Assembly (NCBI GenBank): GCA_020205615.1
Contig: CM035173.1
Location: forward strand, 54,817,800 to 54,881,799
Source of the DNA: Panax quinquefolius
Taxonomy: Eukaryota; Streptophyta; Magnoliopsida; Apiales; Araliaceae
Length of the DNA: 64,000 nucleotides
Direction: 5' to 3'
Made by a program: the position numbers and the translations under genes. A model generated the notes under the pieces. It had not been told where the DNA came from. It saw only the letters and a program-made list of their open reading frames with translations, and made no database searches. This document shows, piece by piece, positions 34,942 through 47,301 of the stretch (the stretch's first letter is position 1; the number at the start of each line of letters is the position of its first letter).

Positions 34942-36793
34942 TGTTAGGTTTTGTGAAAATCAGAGTAGCAATCAAATTGCAAAATATAGCGGAAGCGAAA
35001 TAAAATCAGATTTTAAAATTTTTCACAAACCAATTACCCGGATCATCCTTTATGCATATTATTAATTAAACGAAGAATAAGAAATTATGAAATCATACCC
35101 TTGTAGAAACGAGCTTCCTCGTGTACGAAGTTCACCTCCCACTTCTCCATGATCTCCTCAATCTCCGGGTAGATTCCTTCCTTTGATTAATGTAAGCCAC
35201 CCAAGTGTATGGCCTCTATAGGTGATCCACCAAGGAAGAGGAATTTTTCAAGAAGAAGGATTCGCCCAAACCCTAGTTTTTCTTATCCTAATAAGAAAAG
35301 GGGTGTACTCTCTAAATCTAGGAATTACGATATGTCATATCCGATATAAGACTCTCTTTATAAAGATATTATATAACCCTATTTTAATTAAAATAAGGTA
35401 TTATTTATTTAATTAAACTCTTTTAATTAAATGGGCTCCCTAATCCTATTAGGGATAATTAATTAAACTCCTTTAACTAATTTTCTTTCTAATCCAATTA
35501 GGAATAAATGAGAGTACTAATATTAAATTAATTCCTAAACCTTTTAGAAATTAAAATAATAATAATTATAATAATATTAATAAGACTCTCTTATTAATTT
35601 ATATTTAATATTTTAAAATATTAAATAATAATATTAAGCTATTTAATTTATTCTATCACCATAGATTAAATTAAATATACTTAACATATTATTACAATTA
35701 TGCCATTAACTTCTTAAATAATTATTCTTCCTTTTATGGTGTGACCCTTTAGGTTCTCCATATTAAACCTATTGTGAATAAATCAATTAGAATAATTCTA
35801 ATCTCATTTAAATAAATAAATTAAATAAATAATTTATTTAAATAAATAATATTTATTCTACAATAGGATAAGCCTCCTCCTAATGATCAACGACTTTCCG
35901 TATAATATAGATTTCAACATTAATCATAAAAGAACCTTTCGAGTAAATAGTTACCGTATAATTCAATCCTTCCACCATACAATGTCCCAATTAAATATAA
36001 GGCATGAAATTACCACAAGTCTTATTTTATTTAATTATATGTATTTTCGATTCCAAAATGAATAACTCCTAATGAATACAAATTAGAAACCACTTTCTAA
36101 TTTCATTCCACCTCGCCAAGGATTCCCGGGTTGTCATTTATCGAATCACATAGACATCTCTCCTTTTTACTAGAAGTGGTAGATTCTTTATCGATCATTC
36201 ATTATCTTCATATATAACTTATTACACCCAAGCATACCCTTTGATATACTCTAAGAGTCTTAAGGAATAAGTCAAAGTGTAATTCATTATATATAAGATA
36301 CTATGATGATCTCAAGTCTAAGGATCATTTGTACTACTATCACTACAGAAATTCCTATCGACAAAAGTAAAACTCCATTAGGTATTCCTTAGCGAGTCAC
36401 GCTCAAAGAACTTATTCTCTAATAAGCACCTACATACTTGCTTTAGTGTTCCACACAAATGATCATGAGATCAATCATCCTCATCCAATGAGCAAGAAAC
36501 GATGTACCAATCTATCCTGGATTCACTAATCCCCAATTTAGTAATCCAATGATTGGGAACTATTTTAGTTTTAAGCTTTCTAAGAATTTAGATCTCATTA
36601 GAATGATCATCATCATTATTCTAAAAGCGTTGCTTAAAACTATGTGTTTATCACATATTATTAAAACAACAAAGACCATGTAGATAATAAATGCCTTTAA
36701 TAAATAATTCTTTTATTAATAAATAAATAAGATTGATTACACAAGATATGCTTTATCATCATTCATGATCGGGTTGTATGCATAATACTTTCA
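34942..36793 (-). repeat. 3' LTR of copia copy 2
   Basis: 1852 bp, TG...CA ends, directly next to the PPT. No gene; the short open frame at 35222-35416 is fortuitous and recurs in the other LTR. Confidence 0.92.
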
Positions 36794-36829
36794 ATCTCCC
36801 ACTCAGCACTAAAGCCAATCGCCGTGGTA

Positions 36830-38290
36830 TCTCATACCCATCTTCTCTAAGTGACGATCAAACCGCCATTGTGTTAACGCTTTAGTAAATGGATCTGCAA
36901 TATTATCTTGAGAGTCCACACGCCTGTGGTGACGCCTCCTCTTCAATGATCTCTCGATCAAATGAAATCGCCGCAACACGTGTTTGGATTTCGATGAGAC
37001 TGGGTTCCTTAGTCATGCAATGTACTCCAAAGGTGTTGTCACAAAATAAAGGCACCGGTCCTTTAATGCTAGGAACCACACCAAGTTCGGTAATGAACTT
37101 CTTCATCCAAATACTTCCTTTGCAGCTTTCACTTGCAGCCTATGTACTCATCTCCTCACATCAATCAAGAATCGTCACGTTGAACTTTTTCCAACTCATC
37201 GCGCCACCGCTTAAGGTAAACACATACCCTCAAACGGATTTATCATCATCTTGGTCTGCTTGAAAACTTGAGTCCGTGAAGCCCTCTAGTTTTAATTCGC
37301 ACTCACCGTAGACAAGAAATACATCCTTAGTTCTTCTTAAGTACTTTAGGACATTTTTCACCGCCTTCCAAAGGTTCTTCTTCTCCGGATTCGATCGATA
37401 TCCGCTTGTTACACTAAGTGCATGAGCGACATCCGGTCTAGTACATATCATACCGTATATGATAGATCCTATTGTTGAGCATAAGGAATCTTACTCATAC
37501 GGCTTTCTCTCTCTCGTGTCTTTGGGGCTTGTTTCTTGAGAGATGTATTCCATGGCTCATCTAAGATGAGACCTCTTTTGAATCTTCCATGCTAAACCTT
37601 TTTAGCATCATGTCAATGTATCGCCTTTGGGATAAGCCAAGCATCCTATTAGATCTATCTCTATAGATCTTTATCCCCAAAATATAGGATGCTTCTCCCA
37701 AGTCCTTCATGGAGAAGTGTTTAGATAACCGATTTTAATTGTTTACAAAGATAGAATATCATTCCCTATCGCAATATATCATCAACATATAATACAAGGA
37801 ATGAAATAGCGCCCCCCACTAACCTTCTTGTACACACATGGTTCATCCTCATTTTTGATAAAATCAAACTTTTGATTGTCTCATCAAAACGGATGTTCCA
37901 CCCACGAAAGCTTGCTTTAATCCATAAATGGATCGTCAGAAGCTTATGTACTTGATTTGTTCCAACCTTTGAAACAAATCCTCCGGTTGTGTCATATACA
38001 CATCCTCCTCAAGTTTTCCATCGAGGAAGGCCGCTTTCACGCCCCATCCGCCAGATTTCGTAGTCACGGTAAGTCGTAATCGCAAGCAAAATCCGAATGG
38101 ACTTGAGCATCAAGCATCGTGAGAAGGTTTCGCCATAGTCAACTCCTTGTCTTTGTTTGAAACCTTTTGCAACCAAATGGGCCTTATAGGTCTCTACCTT
38201 GCCTGCCGCTTCCAGCCTTTCTTTTAAAGACCCATTTACACCCAATAGCTTAATGCCTTCGTGTGGTGAGACCAAAGTCCATACTGGTTC
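36830..38290 (-). pseudogene. pol: copia reverse transcriptase and RNase H remnant (copy 2)
   Basis: Read on the minus strand: 38275-38009 gives AGKVETYKAHLVAKGFKQRQ, DYGETFS and LKSIRILLAI, the RT N-terminal fingers. Around 37850-37700 the palm and LGIKIY-type region is recognisable only in pieces. 37451-37230 gives MICTRPDVAHALSVTSGY, KNVLKYLRRTKDVFLVYG and LEGFTDSSFQ, RT end plus RNase H start. 37106-36903 gives KKFITELGVVPS and VPLFCDN, the RNase H end. Pieces lie in different frames, so there is no functional enzyme. Confidence 0.8.
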
Positions 38291-39780
38291 TCATACATGG
38301 AGTCCATCTCGATTTCATGGCTTCTCGCCATTTCTCCCGAGTCTTTACTTACTCATAGCCTATTCAGAATTCAATGGATCATCATCATCTATGATGCGTA
38401 CCTCATCATCATCTTCTATGACAAGTCCATACCGTCTCGCATCTTTGGTACTCTTCCGCATTTACTTAATAGGTGTGTATGTATGAATCTCTACTGGTTA
38501 GGTACCTCACTTTGATCTCAGTAGTATTTTGTGGTTCTTGAACTTCTTCAAGATATATCTTACTCCCAATCGACCCTTTCAAGGATAAACTCCTTTTCCA
38601 AGAAGGCAAGCATGTTTCTCAACAAACACCTTTTGATCACTGGATGATAGAAATAATACCCCGATGTTTCTTTAGGGTATCCCACAAATCTACATTTGTC
38701 GATCTAGTCTGCAGCCTTTATCGCTTTTCAAACTTTTTGACATAAGTCGACAACCCCAAGTCTTAACATGCTTAAGATTTGGTTTCTCCCCGCCCATAAC
38801 TCATATGGGGTCTTGGGGACGGATTTTGTAGGTACCTTGTTAAGTAGGTATGCAACCGATTCTAGGCATATCCCCGTATGAAACCCGAAGGTCTCAGAAG
38901 CTCATCATAGATCGAACCATGTCCAACAATGTTCGATTTCTCCTTTCGAGATACACCATTCATTTGTGGGCCCCCGGTGGAGTCCATTGTGAGATTATAC
39001 CATTTTCTTTGAGACAATTGAGAAACTCACCACTTAAGTATTCTCTCCTCGATCGATCGATCAAGAATCTTAATACTCTTACCAGCTTGCTTCTCAACTT
39101 CACTTCAACTCTTTCGAACTTTTCAAATGATTCGATTTGTATTTCATTAAATACACATATCCAAATCTTGAGTGGTCGCCAAAGAATGTAATAAAATAAG
39201 AATACCTCCTCGTAAGGTCGTTGTCATAGTCCACATACATCCGTGTGTACCAACGCTAACAACTCAGAACTCTTTCTCCTTTTCCACTAAAAGGAGATTT
39301 AGTCATTTTACCCATGAGACAAGATTCACAAGTCGATATGATTCATAATCGATATAACTCTAGAGCCCATCTTTATGCAACTTGGATAATCTTGTTTCAT
39401 TAATACGACCAAGTCTACAAAGTACACATGAAGATATAATTAACATCATCTCTTTTCCTTTTATTAGTTTGTTCAATTTGAAATATATTTTCATGCAAGT
39501 CAAGTATATAAAGTCCATTTCGTAAATTACCAACACCATATAAAACATTATCATTATAAATGGAACAACTTGTTTCTTTATTATAATATTAAAACCATCC
39601 ATATCCAATACAGAGATAGAAATAATGTTTCTAATGATATTTGGAACAAAATAACAATTATTTAAATTAATGAACTTGCCTCAGTAGGCAAGCTAACAAA
39701 AAATAAGTCCTTACAAATAATGCAAAGAACCTTTGCTCCATTTCCCACTCAGTAGATCGACCTCATCCTCGCTCGCAAAT
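38291..39780 (-). pseudogene. pol: copia integrase remnant (copy 2)
   Basis: Minus-strand pieces: around 39030 GIISQWTPPG, the integrase core near the catalytic Glu; 38950-38780 VATYLLNKVPTKSV and PKTPYELW, the post-core block; 38710-38590 KCRFVGYPKETSGYYFY, the linker to RT. Catalytic residues cannot be aligned with confidence because of frame changes. Confidence 0.65.
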
Positions 39781-40690
39781 TTTCTACTTCCCGACCACCC
39801 CCAGATATTATTACATATGTGAGAACCACATCCAAGATCCAATACCCAAGTAGAAGATCGACTTTCGTAAAAATAATTTCAATCATAAACAAACCTCGAT
39901 TAGGATTCAAGCTTCTCCAAGCTTCTTCGCTTTTGTTCCGCAAGATAATCCTTGCGCCCTCTTCCAAAGGATCTTTATTTATTGCAATGGAAGCAAATTC
40001 CATTGCACAATGGATCACCTTTCTTTGATCCTTCACTTTCGCCTTTCCTTTAGCCTTCTTGATTTCTTCCTTTCGTAAGATACCTTGGGCTCTTTCCTTT
40101 CTTGAAGAATCATCCACCAAGAAGACATGGTTCTTCTTGGATGGAAGTGACCTTCAGCAGCTTTTCAACATGTTAAGTAATTCGTGCAAGTCGACATCCA
40201 ACTTATTCATGTGAAAATTCACAACAAATTGTGAGAAGGTGTCCGGGAGTGATCGCAAGACTAAATCTTCGACTCAACTCCCCATCCACGACGAACCCAA
40301 GTCGCCCAAGACGCTCAATCGATTGATCATCTTTAGGACATGAGTCTCAACCAGTAGTGCCCTCATTATCCGAGATCTAAGAGCTCCTTAGATATTTCAT
40401 ATCTAGCAGCCCCTTTTGCACCATACAACTCTCAAGGTGCAAGAGATAAGAGGAGCATCCATGTTTTCATGCCGACGTCAAGCTCGTTGCTCATGGATGC
40501 GAGCATGATGCATCGAGCCACGATGCATCATCTTGCCACCGCTTAAAAGTAGCAATCTCTTCCTCGTAGGTCGCCTCTCGCAACTTTTGCAGTGCACGGC
40601 GAATTTAGGACATAAGAAATCTTTTCAAAGAAGGAGAACAATTCTCGATTCCTTAACCAAATTGCAGTAGTTCTATCCCGGCCATTTTGT
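39781..40690 (-). pseudogene. gag: copia gag and protease remnant (copy 2)
   Basis: Minus strand: around 40560-40480 the IMLASMSNEL-type gag core is readable in pieces. 40120-39749 gives VDDSSRKERAQGILRK and a Lys-rich basic stretch, then in a shifted frame a zinc-knuckle start (CFHCN). Near 39840-39800 the protease active site W-[IV]-L-D-x-x appears in one frame and H-I-C-N-N in the next. The gene is broken throughout. Confidence 0.65.
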
Positions 40691-42592
40691 TAGATCAAGT
40701 ATGCTTCAGCAGTGAAATTAGTGAATGTGACATTTTCAAAATTTCGCATGTAAAAAGACAATATTTTAGCAAACATTCATTTATTAATTACCAAAATAAA
40801 TTAGGTCTTATTTTATATCGTATCTCCCACTATTTTCTTCAAACTATATTACCCTCATTTTTATATAGTTCTAAAAAATCTAATTAAAGTTTTTGCTAGT
40901 GAGAATAAGGATCTCATTTCAAATATATATAGCCTTGTGGTGACACAACAAACTATATATAAATAAATAGGTAGACAACTCATTGTCAATTACATCAACA
41001 CGTAACTCCTTATGTTTTGCCTCTTGATTATTTTGATCAAGTGGTGGCACATCCAATCAAAATTATCTAAGTTAAGTCCAACCTAGCACTTCCATATATT
41101 CAAAAAGAAAAATATCGCCTTTGTGGTGACACAACAAAAAACAATATCGTTCAATTTTCTTTATAAGCATCAAATGTGATAATTAACATCTTAAATACTT
41201 AATACTTGCCTTGTGGTGACACAACAAACTCATATTAAATATTTAATACTCTATTAATTTTATCATGCTAGAAGGCTTAACGCTCGATATTCTAAATATT
41301 CTTTGAACGCTTAAGACTTAATAAAAAACTTTGAGGGATTTGTTATTATTTGTCTCATCTTGTTTAGCGCATGCATGCAAATATATATATAAATATACGC
41401 CATATATTATTAAACATGCAAGCATGTTTGCATAATATATAATATATATACTACTAGCATGCACATATAGAATACTATATTCTACCCGGATTGATTATGG
41501 ACTTTTATTCTAGTTTGGTTCACTAGAGCCATCAAGTGAACCAAAAGGTCAAACCCTAGGGTGCAAAGAATAAACATTTAAATATAACTATTACATTTAA
41601 ACCCTGCCCATTACAAACGGGTCTTCAAGCGCCCCTCGATCTTGGTCTTCCTGGTTCTTCTAAAAATTGTAACTAATCCTATTACATTAAACTATTTAAT
41701 TTAAATAGAAACCTCGATCGTGAAATAAGGGGAAGTACATAGAGAGAGATAGAATTTACATCAAGAAGAAAACTGTAAAAGATGAGGTACGCACCCCATT
41801 TAATAAAACCCATTCATTCAAACATCCAACTAAAATAAATCCAATCATATCGGGTCAATCATCCATAATCAATCCCATTTATTATCATACATATCATCAT
41901 ATATATCAATAAATAAAATCATTCCATATATATATGAGTATCATTTAATGGGCAATTTTATGTTGCATGAAATCCAATTTCAAGATTAAAATAAACTATT
42001 TATTTTAATTATAAAATTATTAAAATATTATATTAAATATATATATAATATATAACCATATTTATATGATTCATAAAAGTCCATCAAATATTAAACATAA
42101 GTAATTCGCATGTTCAATATCCAATATAAATATTATATATATAAAAACCGAAATCACATGTTAACTGTGTATATATATTATGCATCCTACCACACGAATC
42201 AGGTTAGTACTTATATATATATTTAATACTTATGTTATCCTGATCCACCAACCTATATGACATATAGCAATATTACCTCCAGATCAATTCAAAAAAGGTA
42301 ACATGAATCAGGATTACCAAAAAAAAAAAATTAAGTCACCCACGGATTCCTTTGTAAATAAAAGAGACTCATTATTATTTTCGTTCAAATAAAACAAGAT
42401 CACTTCGCTTTTAACATTTTTTTTTTTTCTTTTCGGCAATCATGCCTTTAAAAAAAAAAAATTCCGAAAACTTTTTTTTTTTTTTTCTTTTCATAAAATA
42501 ATAATTTTATACAACAAATTATGCCCAATAAATTATTCAAAATACATACCCATACATATATGGAATCAAAATAATTAATAATTCGCATAAAG
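40691..42592 (-). other. Untranslated leader of copia copy 2
   Basis: Homologous to 1-1849. It has three TTGTG-GTGA-CACAA inverted repeats (40935-40948, 41121-41134, 41211-41224) and A/T homopolymers (42318-42329, 42419-42430, 42472-42486). No gene. Confidence 0.75.
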
Positions 42593-42610
42593 TTTGGCTC
42601 ATGATACCAC
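42593..42610 (-). other. PBS of copia copy 2
   Basis: On the minus strand GTGGTATCATGAGCCAAAC directly after the LTR. It differs from the usual initiator-tRNA PBS (TGGTATCAGAGCC) by one extra T. Confidence 0.75.
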
Positions 42611-44450
42611 TGTTAGGTTTTGTGAAAATCAAAGTAGCAATAAAATTGCAAAATATAAATAAGCGAAATAAAATCGATTTTTAAAATTTTTCACAAACCA
42701 ATTACCCTTGATCATCCTTTATGCATATTATTAATTAAACGAAGAATAAGAAATTATGAAATCATACCTTGTAGAAACGAGCTTCCTCGTGCACGAGTTC
42801 ACCTCCTACTTCTCCGCATGATCTCCTCAATCTCCTGTAGATTCCTTCCTTCGATTAATGTAAGCCACCCAAGTGTATGGCCTCTATAGGTGATCCACCA
42901 AGGAAGAGGAATTTTTCAAGAAGAAGGATTTGGCCCAAACCCTAGTTTTTCTTATCCTAATAAGAAAAGGGGTGTACTCTCTAAATCTAGAATTACGATA
43001 TGTCATATCCGATATAAGACTCTCTTTATAAAGATATTATATAACCCTATTTTAATTAAAATAATGTATTATTTATTTAATTAAACTCTTTTAATTAAAT
43101 GGGCTCCCTAATCCTATTAGGGATAATTAATTAAACTCCTTTAACTAATTTTCTTTCCTAATCCAATTAGAATAAATGAGAGTACTTTATATTAAATTAA
43201 TTCCTAAACCTTTTAGAAATTAAAATAATAATAATTATAATAATATTAATAAGACTCTCTTATTAATTTATATTTAATATTTTAAAATATTAAATAATAA
43301 TATTAAGCTATTTAATTTATTCTATCACCATAGATTAAATTAAATATACTTAACATATTATTACAATTATGCCATTAACTTCTTAAATAATTATTCTTCC
43401 TTTTATGGTGTGACCCTTTAGGTTCTCCATATTAAACCTATGTGAATAAATCAATTAGAATAATTCTAATCTCATTTAAATAAATAAATTAAATAAATAA
43501 TTTATTTAAATAAATAATATTTATTCTACAATAGGATAAGCCTCCCTAATGATCAACGACTTTCCGTATAATATAGATTTCAACATTAATCATAAAAGAA
43601 CTTTTGAGTAAATAGTTACCGACAATTCAATCCTTCCACCATACAATGTCCCAATTAAATATAAGACATGGAATTACTCACAAGTCTTATTTTATTTAAT
43701 TATATGTATTTCGATTCCAAAATGAATAACTTAATGAATGCAAATTAGAAACTACTTTCTAATTTCATTCCACCTCGCCAAGGATTCCTGGGTTGTCATT
43801 TATCGAATCACATAGACATCTCTCCTTTTACTAGAAGTGGTAGATTCTTTATCGATCATTCATTATCTTCATATATAACTTATTACACCCAAGCATACCC
43901 TTTGATATACTCTAAGAGTCTTAAGGAATAAGTCAAAGTGTAATTCATTATATATAAGATACTATGATGATCTCAAGTCTAAGGATCATTTGTACTACTA
44001 TCACTACAGAATTCCTATCGACAGTAAGTAAAACTCCATTAGGTATTCCTTAGCGAGTCACGCTCAAAGAACTTATTCTCTAATAAGCACCTACATACTT
44101 GCTTTAGTGTTCCACACAAATGATCATGAGATCAATCATCCTCATCCAATGAGCAAAGCAACGATGTACCAATCTATCCGGATTCACTAATCCCCAATTT
44201 AGTAATCCAATGATTGGGAACTATTTTAGTTTTAAGCTTTCTAAGAATTTAGATCTCATTAGAATGATCATCATCATTATTCTAAAAGTGTTGCTTAAAA
44301 CTATGGGTTTATCACATATTATTAAAACAGCACCATGTAGATAATAAATGCCTTTAATAAATAATTCTTTTATTAATAAATAAATAAGATTGATTACACA
44401 GTATATGCTTTATCATCATTCATGATTGGCTTGTATGCATAATACTTTCA
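42611..44450 (-). repeat. 5' LTR of copia copy 2
   Basis: 1840 bp; pairs with 34942-36793. TG...CA ends, followed at the right by target copy GTTGG. Confidence 0.92.
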
Positions 44451-44455
44451 GTTGG

Positions 44456-45901
44456 TATGATTATGACCAGGGACTATTTGGTATAATCATGACCATTGGT
44501 GAAAAGACGAATATCCTTGGCCCCGTAGTGCAAGGATAATTAGTTATCGTGATACTAATGAATATCCTTAGCGGTAGTGCAATGATGATTCGATGATGTG
44601 GATTATTTATTAAGCTGAGTCTCAGCGATAAAATATTGATAATAAACTTTTAATTTGTAGAAGATAGTAGATATCATGCTCTACTTGACTCTTTTAAAAA
44701 TATAGTTGTATGTGTTTGGCCTGTAGTACAAAGATGAACTGTTAATGAATATCTTTGGCCCGTAGTGCAAAGTTGAATTTATTAGTATGATTATGAATAG
44801 GAACTGTGATTTGGTATAACCATGATCTTTGATGTTTCAGGTAAAGACAAGTGATGAAAATTATCTTCGTCCTGCGTGCGAAGAGGAATTTAGAATCACA
44901 ATTATTATTAATTGTGGACAGGAACTGTTGATTGATGTTACAGGGATAAAACATTGTTGGTGGGATTTTAACGTGGAGAAGATAATAAATTCAACAAAGT
45001 TGAATTTATTAGTATGATTATGAATAGGAACTGTGATTTGGTATAACCATGATCTTTGATGTTTCAGGTAAAGACAAGTGATGAAAATTATCTTCGTCCT
45101 GGGTGCGAAGAGGAATTTAGAATCACAATTATTATTAATTGTGGACATGAACTGTTGATTGATGTTACAGGGATAAAACATTGTTGGTGGGATTTTAACG
45201 TGGAGAAGATAATTGACTTTATGGTCTATTTGACTCTTCTAATGGATTGCTCGTTCCGCTGCCTCTATGGTTGAAAAGTTTTATCATCCACCATATGTTC
45301 TAAATCTCTGATTTATTACTGACAAATGCTATTGATAATTTAATTATCTTAAGTCATGATATTCTTTACTGGGCTAGTTGTGCTCACCCTTTTGCTTCAC
45401 AATTCCTTTTAGGTATTAAGAGTGTAGCTGGGTCGAGCGGGGATAACAGGAGAATAGTGTGATGGTCTGAGACTGCCGAAGTTTCTTAGTACATTATAAA
45501 ACGGCATGACATGCAATATATAATTGTATTGAGGTCCTAAGATGCGTGTGTCATATTTTATACGTCACTTAATAATTAATTTTGGTGAACAACAATAGGG
45601 TGATGAGAACCCGACTTTGAAAGCGTCAAAAGTGCACCTCATTAAAATGAACAAGATAGTAATCTTCTCATTTTTCTTTGGGTTCTCGAAATATTTGCTA
45701 CTGTATTTTATATAGCATTGTAATAAGTTGAGTTTGGATACTATCTACGAGATAATATTATATTAAAACTCATAGCTTATGTGTTGTCGTACTCTGCACG
45801 ACAGTTCAACAGTTATATAAATAAAGTTTGTATTTGATTTATGTAATGTGATATCTGGCGACTCAGAATGGGTCGTGTGGACATATTTTGGGGGCATCAC
45901 A
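44456..45901 (+). repeat. 5' LTR of the Tekay-derived element, right part
   Basis: Resumes the LTR after the copia insertion: the joined sequence reads GACAGTTGTTGG-TATGATTATGACC, as in the intact relatives at about 30440 and 48325. It ends GGGGGCATCACA and includes a 227 bp tandem duplication and four hairpin repeats. Confidence 0.88.
44771..45224 (+). repeat. 227 bp direct tandem duplication
   Basis: 44771-44997 and 44998-45224 are near-identical copies starting AGTTGAATTTATTAGTATG. Short open frames inside both copies have the same sequence and are not genes. Confidence 0.85.
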
Positions 45902-46235
45902 AATGGTATCAGAGCTTAGGGATATGATCGCTGGCGGAGATATGAGTCTAGAACTAGGAGGGGAGAGACGAGTAATATACTTCGCTAGTGTGTGACTTGC
46001 CTAAGCTGAATTTTTTTTGTTGATAAGTTGACAAATTGTGATATGTTAATTAACCTTTGTTTCGAAGATATATTCTAGAATGATATCTGAAATACAAGGG
46101 ATGAGCAATGGGAAATTCATGATACAGAGGAAATAACCAGGAATGTACAATCCGAAAAGAAAGCAAGGTGTTCCCATCTCTTCGAACTACCAGGTACGTA
46201 AATTTCGAGGGTGAAATTTCATAAGAAGGGGAGAT
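45902..46235 (+). other. Minimal internal region of the Tekay-derived element
   Basis: PBS TGGTATCAGAGC at 45904-45915, then about 165 bp matching the region after the PBS of the Tekay element (49911-50090). After a breakpoint, a tail from about 46185 (ACCAGGTACGTAAATTTCGAGG) matches the end of Tekay pol and the PPT (AAGAAGGGGAGAT). All of gag-pol between is missing. No open frame. Confidence 0.85.
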
Positions 46236-46998
46236 TGTGAGACTCCGAATTTATGAAATGAAAGTATTCAAGTTTCTTATAATTATTATTCTATTTAGTA
46301 AATGGTTAAATTGATAAAGGGTTAAAGTTAAGGGTGATATTTGAAAATTTTGCAAAGTAAGCAAGTTGATATAAAATATTCGTTGTGTCAGGAAATATTC
46401 GTTTGGTCATGGAATATTCTTTCGTCAGGGAATATTCATATGAAGGCACAATCATTGGTGGACCCCACAACGGAGGTATTGTCATAGTTAGAAAACGACA
46501 GAAATATTTTTTTATAAAAATAACGACGAAAGTTTTACCGTTAAACTGTTGAGATACACGGTGGTAAAAAAACAGTAATACGCGTGGTTGCATAGTAGCA
46601 CACGGTATTGATTATTGATGCTTACGTAAGAAGCCACATAGTTTACTCAATTAATGTTGTAGTAATTGTTGAATAGTATCTCACGTTATTTGATTCAAAT
46701 TATTGTCACAGTATCATCTACATAATATTTTATATTATTAAATCAATAATTGAGACAACAAAGTTATTCAAGGAGAGGTTTGGTCATCTAATTGCGCGCC
46801 AATAAGGATAAATCCTTATCAGAAAGCCCTCTCTTTCATGGGAACGACCTGGTTGTTAAATATTGTGAGTTATAATATTAATGATGAATAATTGTTGAAG
46901 TATTAAGAACGTGTTTATTGAAGATAAGTGAATTACAAAAGTTAGAGGGGAATAATGCAAAATTGGAAAACTTTAGGGGTACTAAAGTGTAATAAGTT

Positions 46999-47260
46999 AA
47001 ATCAATCTAGACCATTGGTGGTGGTTTTAATAGTAGACCAATCTAGACCATTAATGGTGGTTTTAATAGTTAATCAATCTGGACCATTGATGGTGGTTTT
47101 AATAGTTAATCAATCTGGACCATTGATGGTGATTTTAATAGTAAATCAATCTGGACCGTCGGTGGTGGTTTTAAAAGTAAATCAATCTGGACCGTCAGTG
47201 GTGGTTTGAATAGTAATCAATCTGGACCGTTCGTTCTAATAGTAAATCAATCTAGAACGT
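46999..47260 (+). repeat. 36 bp tandem array (3' LTR copy)
   Basis: Seven units matching the array at 33602-33880. Confidence 0.8.
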
Positions 47261-47291
47261 TCATGAATTAGTTACTATTTAGTCTATTCTC

Positions 47292-47301
47292 CTATAAATA
47301 G
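47292..47301 (+). promoter_or_regulatory. TATA box of Tekay-derived 3' LTR
   Basis: CTATAAATAG with the same flanks as at 33901. Confidence 0.5.

Larger units (their letters stand above)
34942..44450 (-). mobile_element. Angela-like Ty1/copia retrotransposon, copy 2 (both LTRs present)
   Basis: Structurally complete minus-strand element flanked by GTTGG (34937-34941 and 44451-44455). On the minus strand: 5' LTR 44450-42611, PBS, 1.9 kb leader, gag, PR, IN, RT, RH, PPT (GAGTGGGAGAT, about 36794-36804), 3' LTR 36793-34942. Both LTRs start TGAAAGTATTATGC and end AAAACCTAACA. The LTRs are similar by eye, differing by small indels and scattered substitutions, yet the coding part is riddled with frameshifts. 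It is inserted in the 5' LTR of the Tekay-derived element. Confidence 0.92.

Noticed and set aside
36889..40028. Plus-strand open frames across copia copy 2
   Set aside because: They are the complement of minus-strand pol and gag, where motifs such as LVAKGFKQRQ and KKFITELGVVP are seen.
44742..45274. Pairs of similar short ORFs on both strands
   Set aside because: They result from the 227 bp duplication of non-coding LTR sequence.
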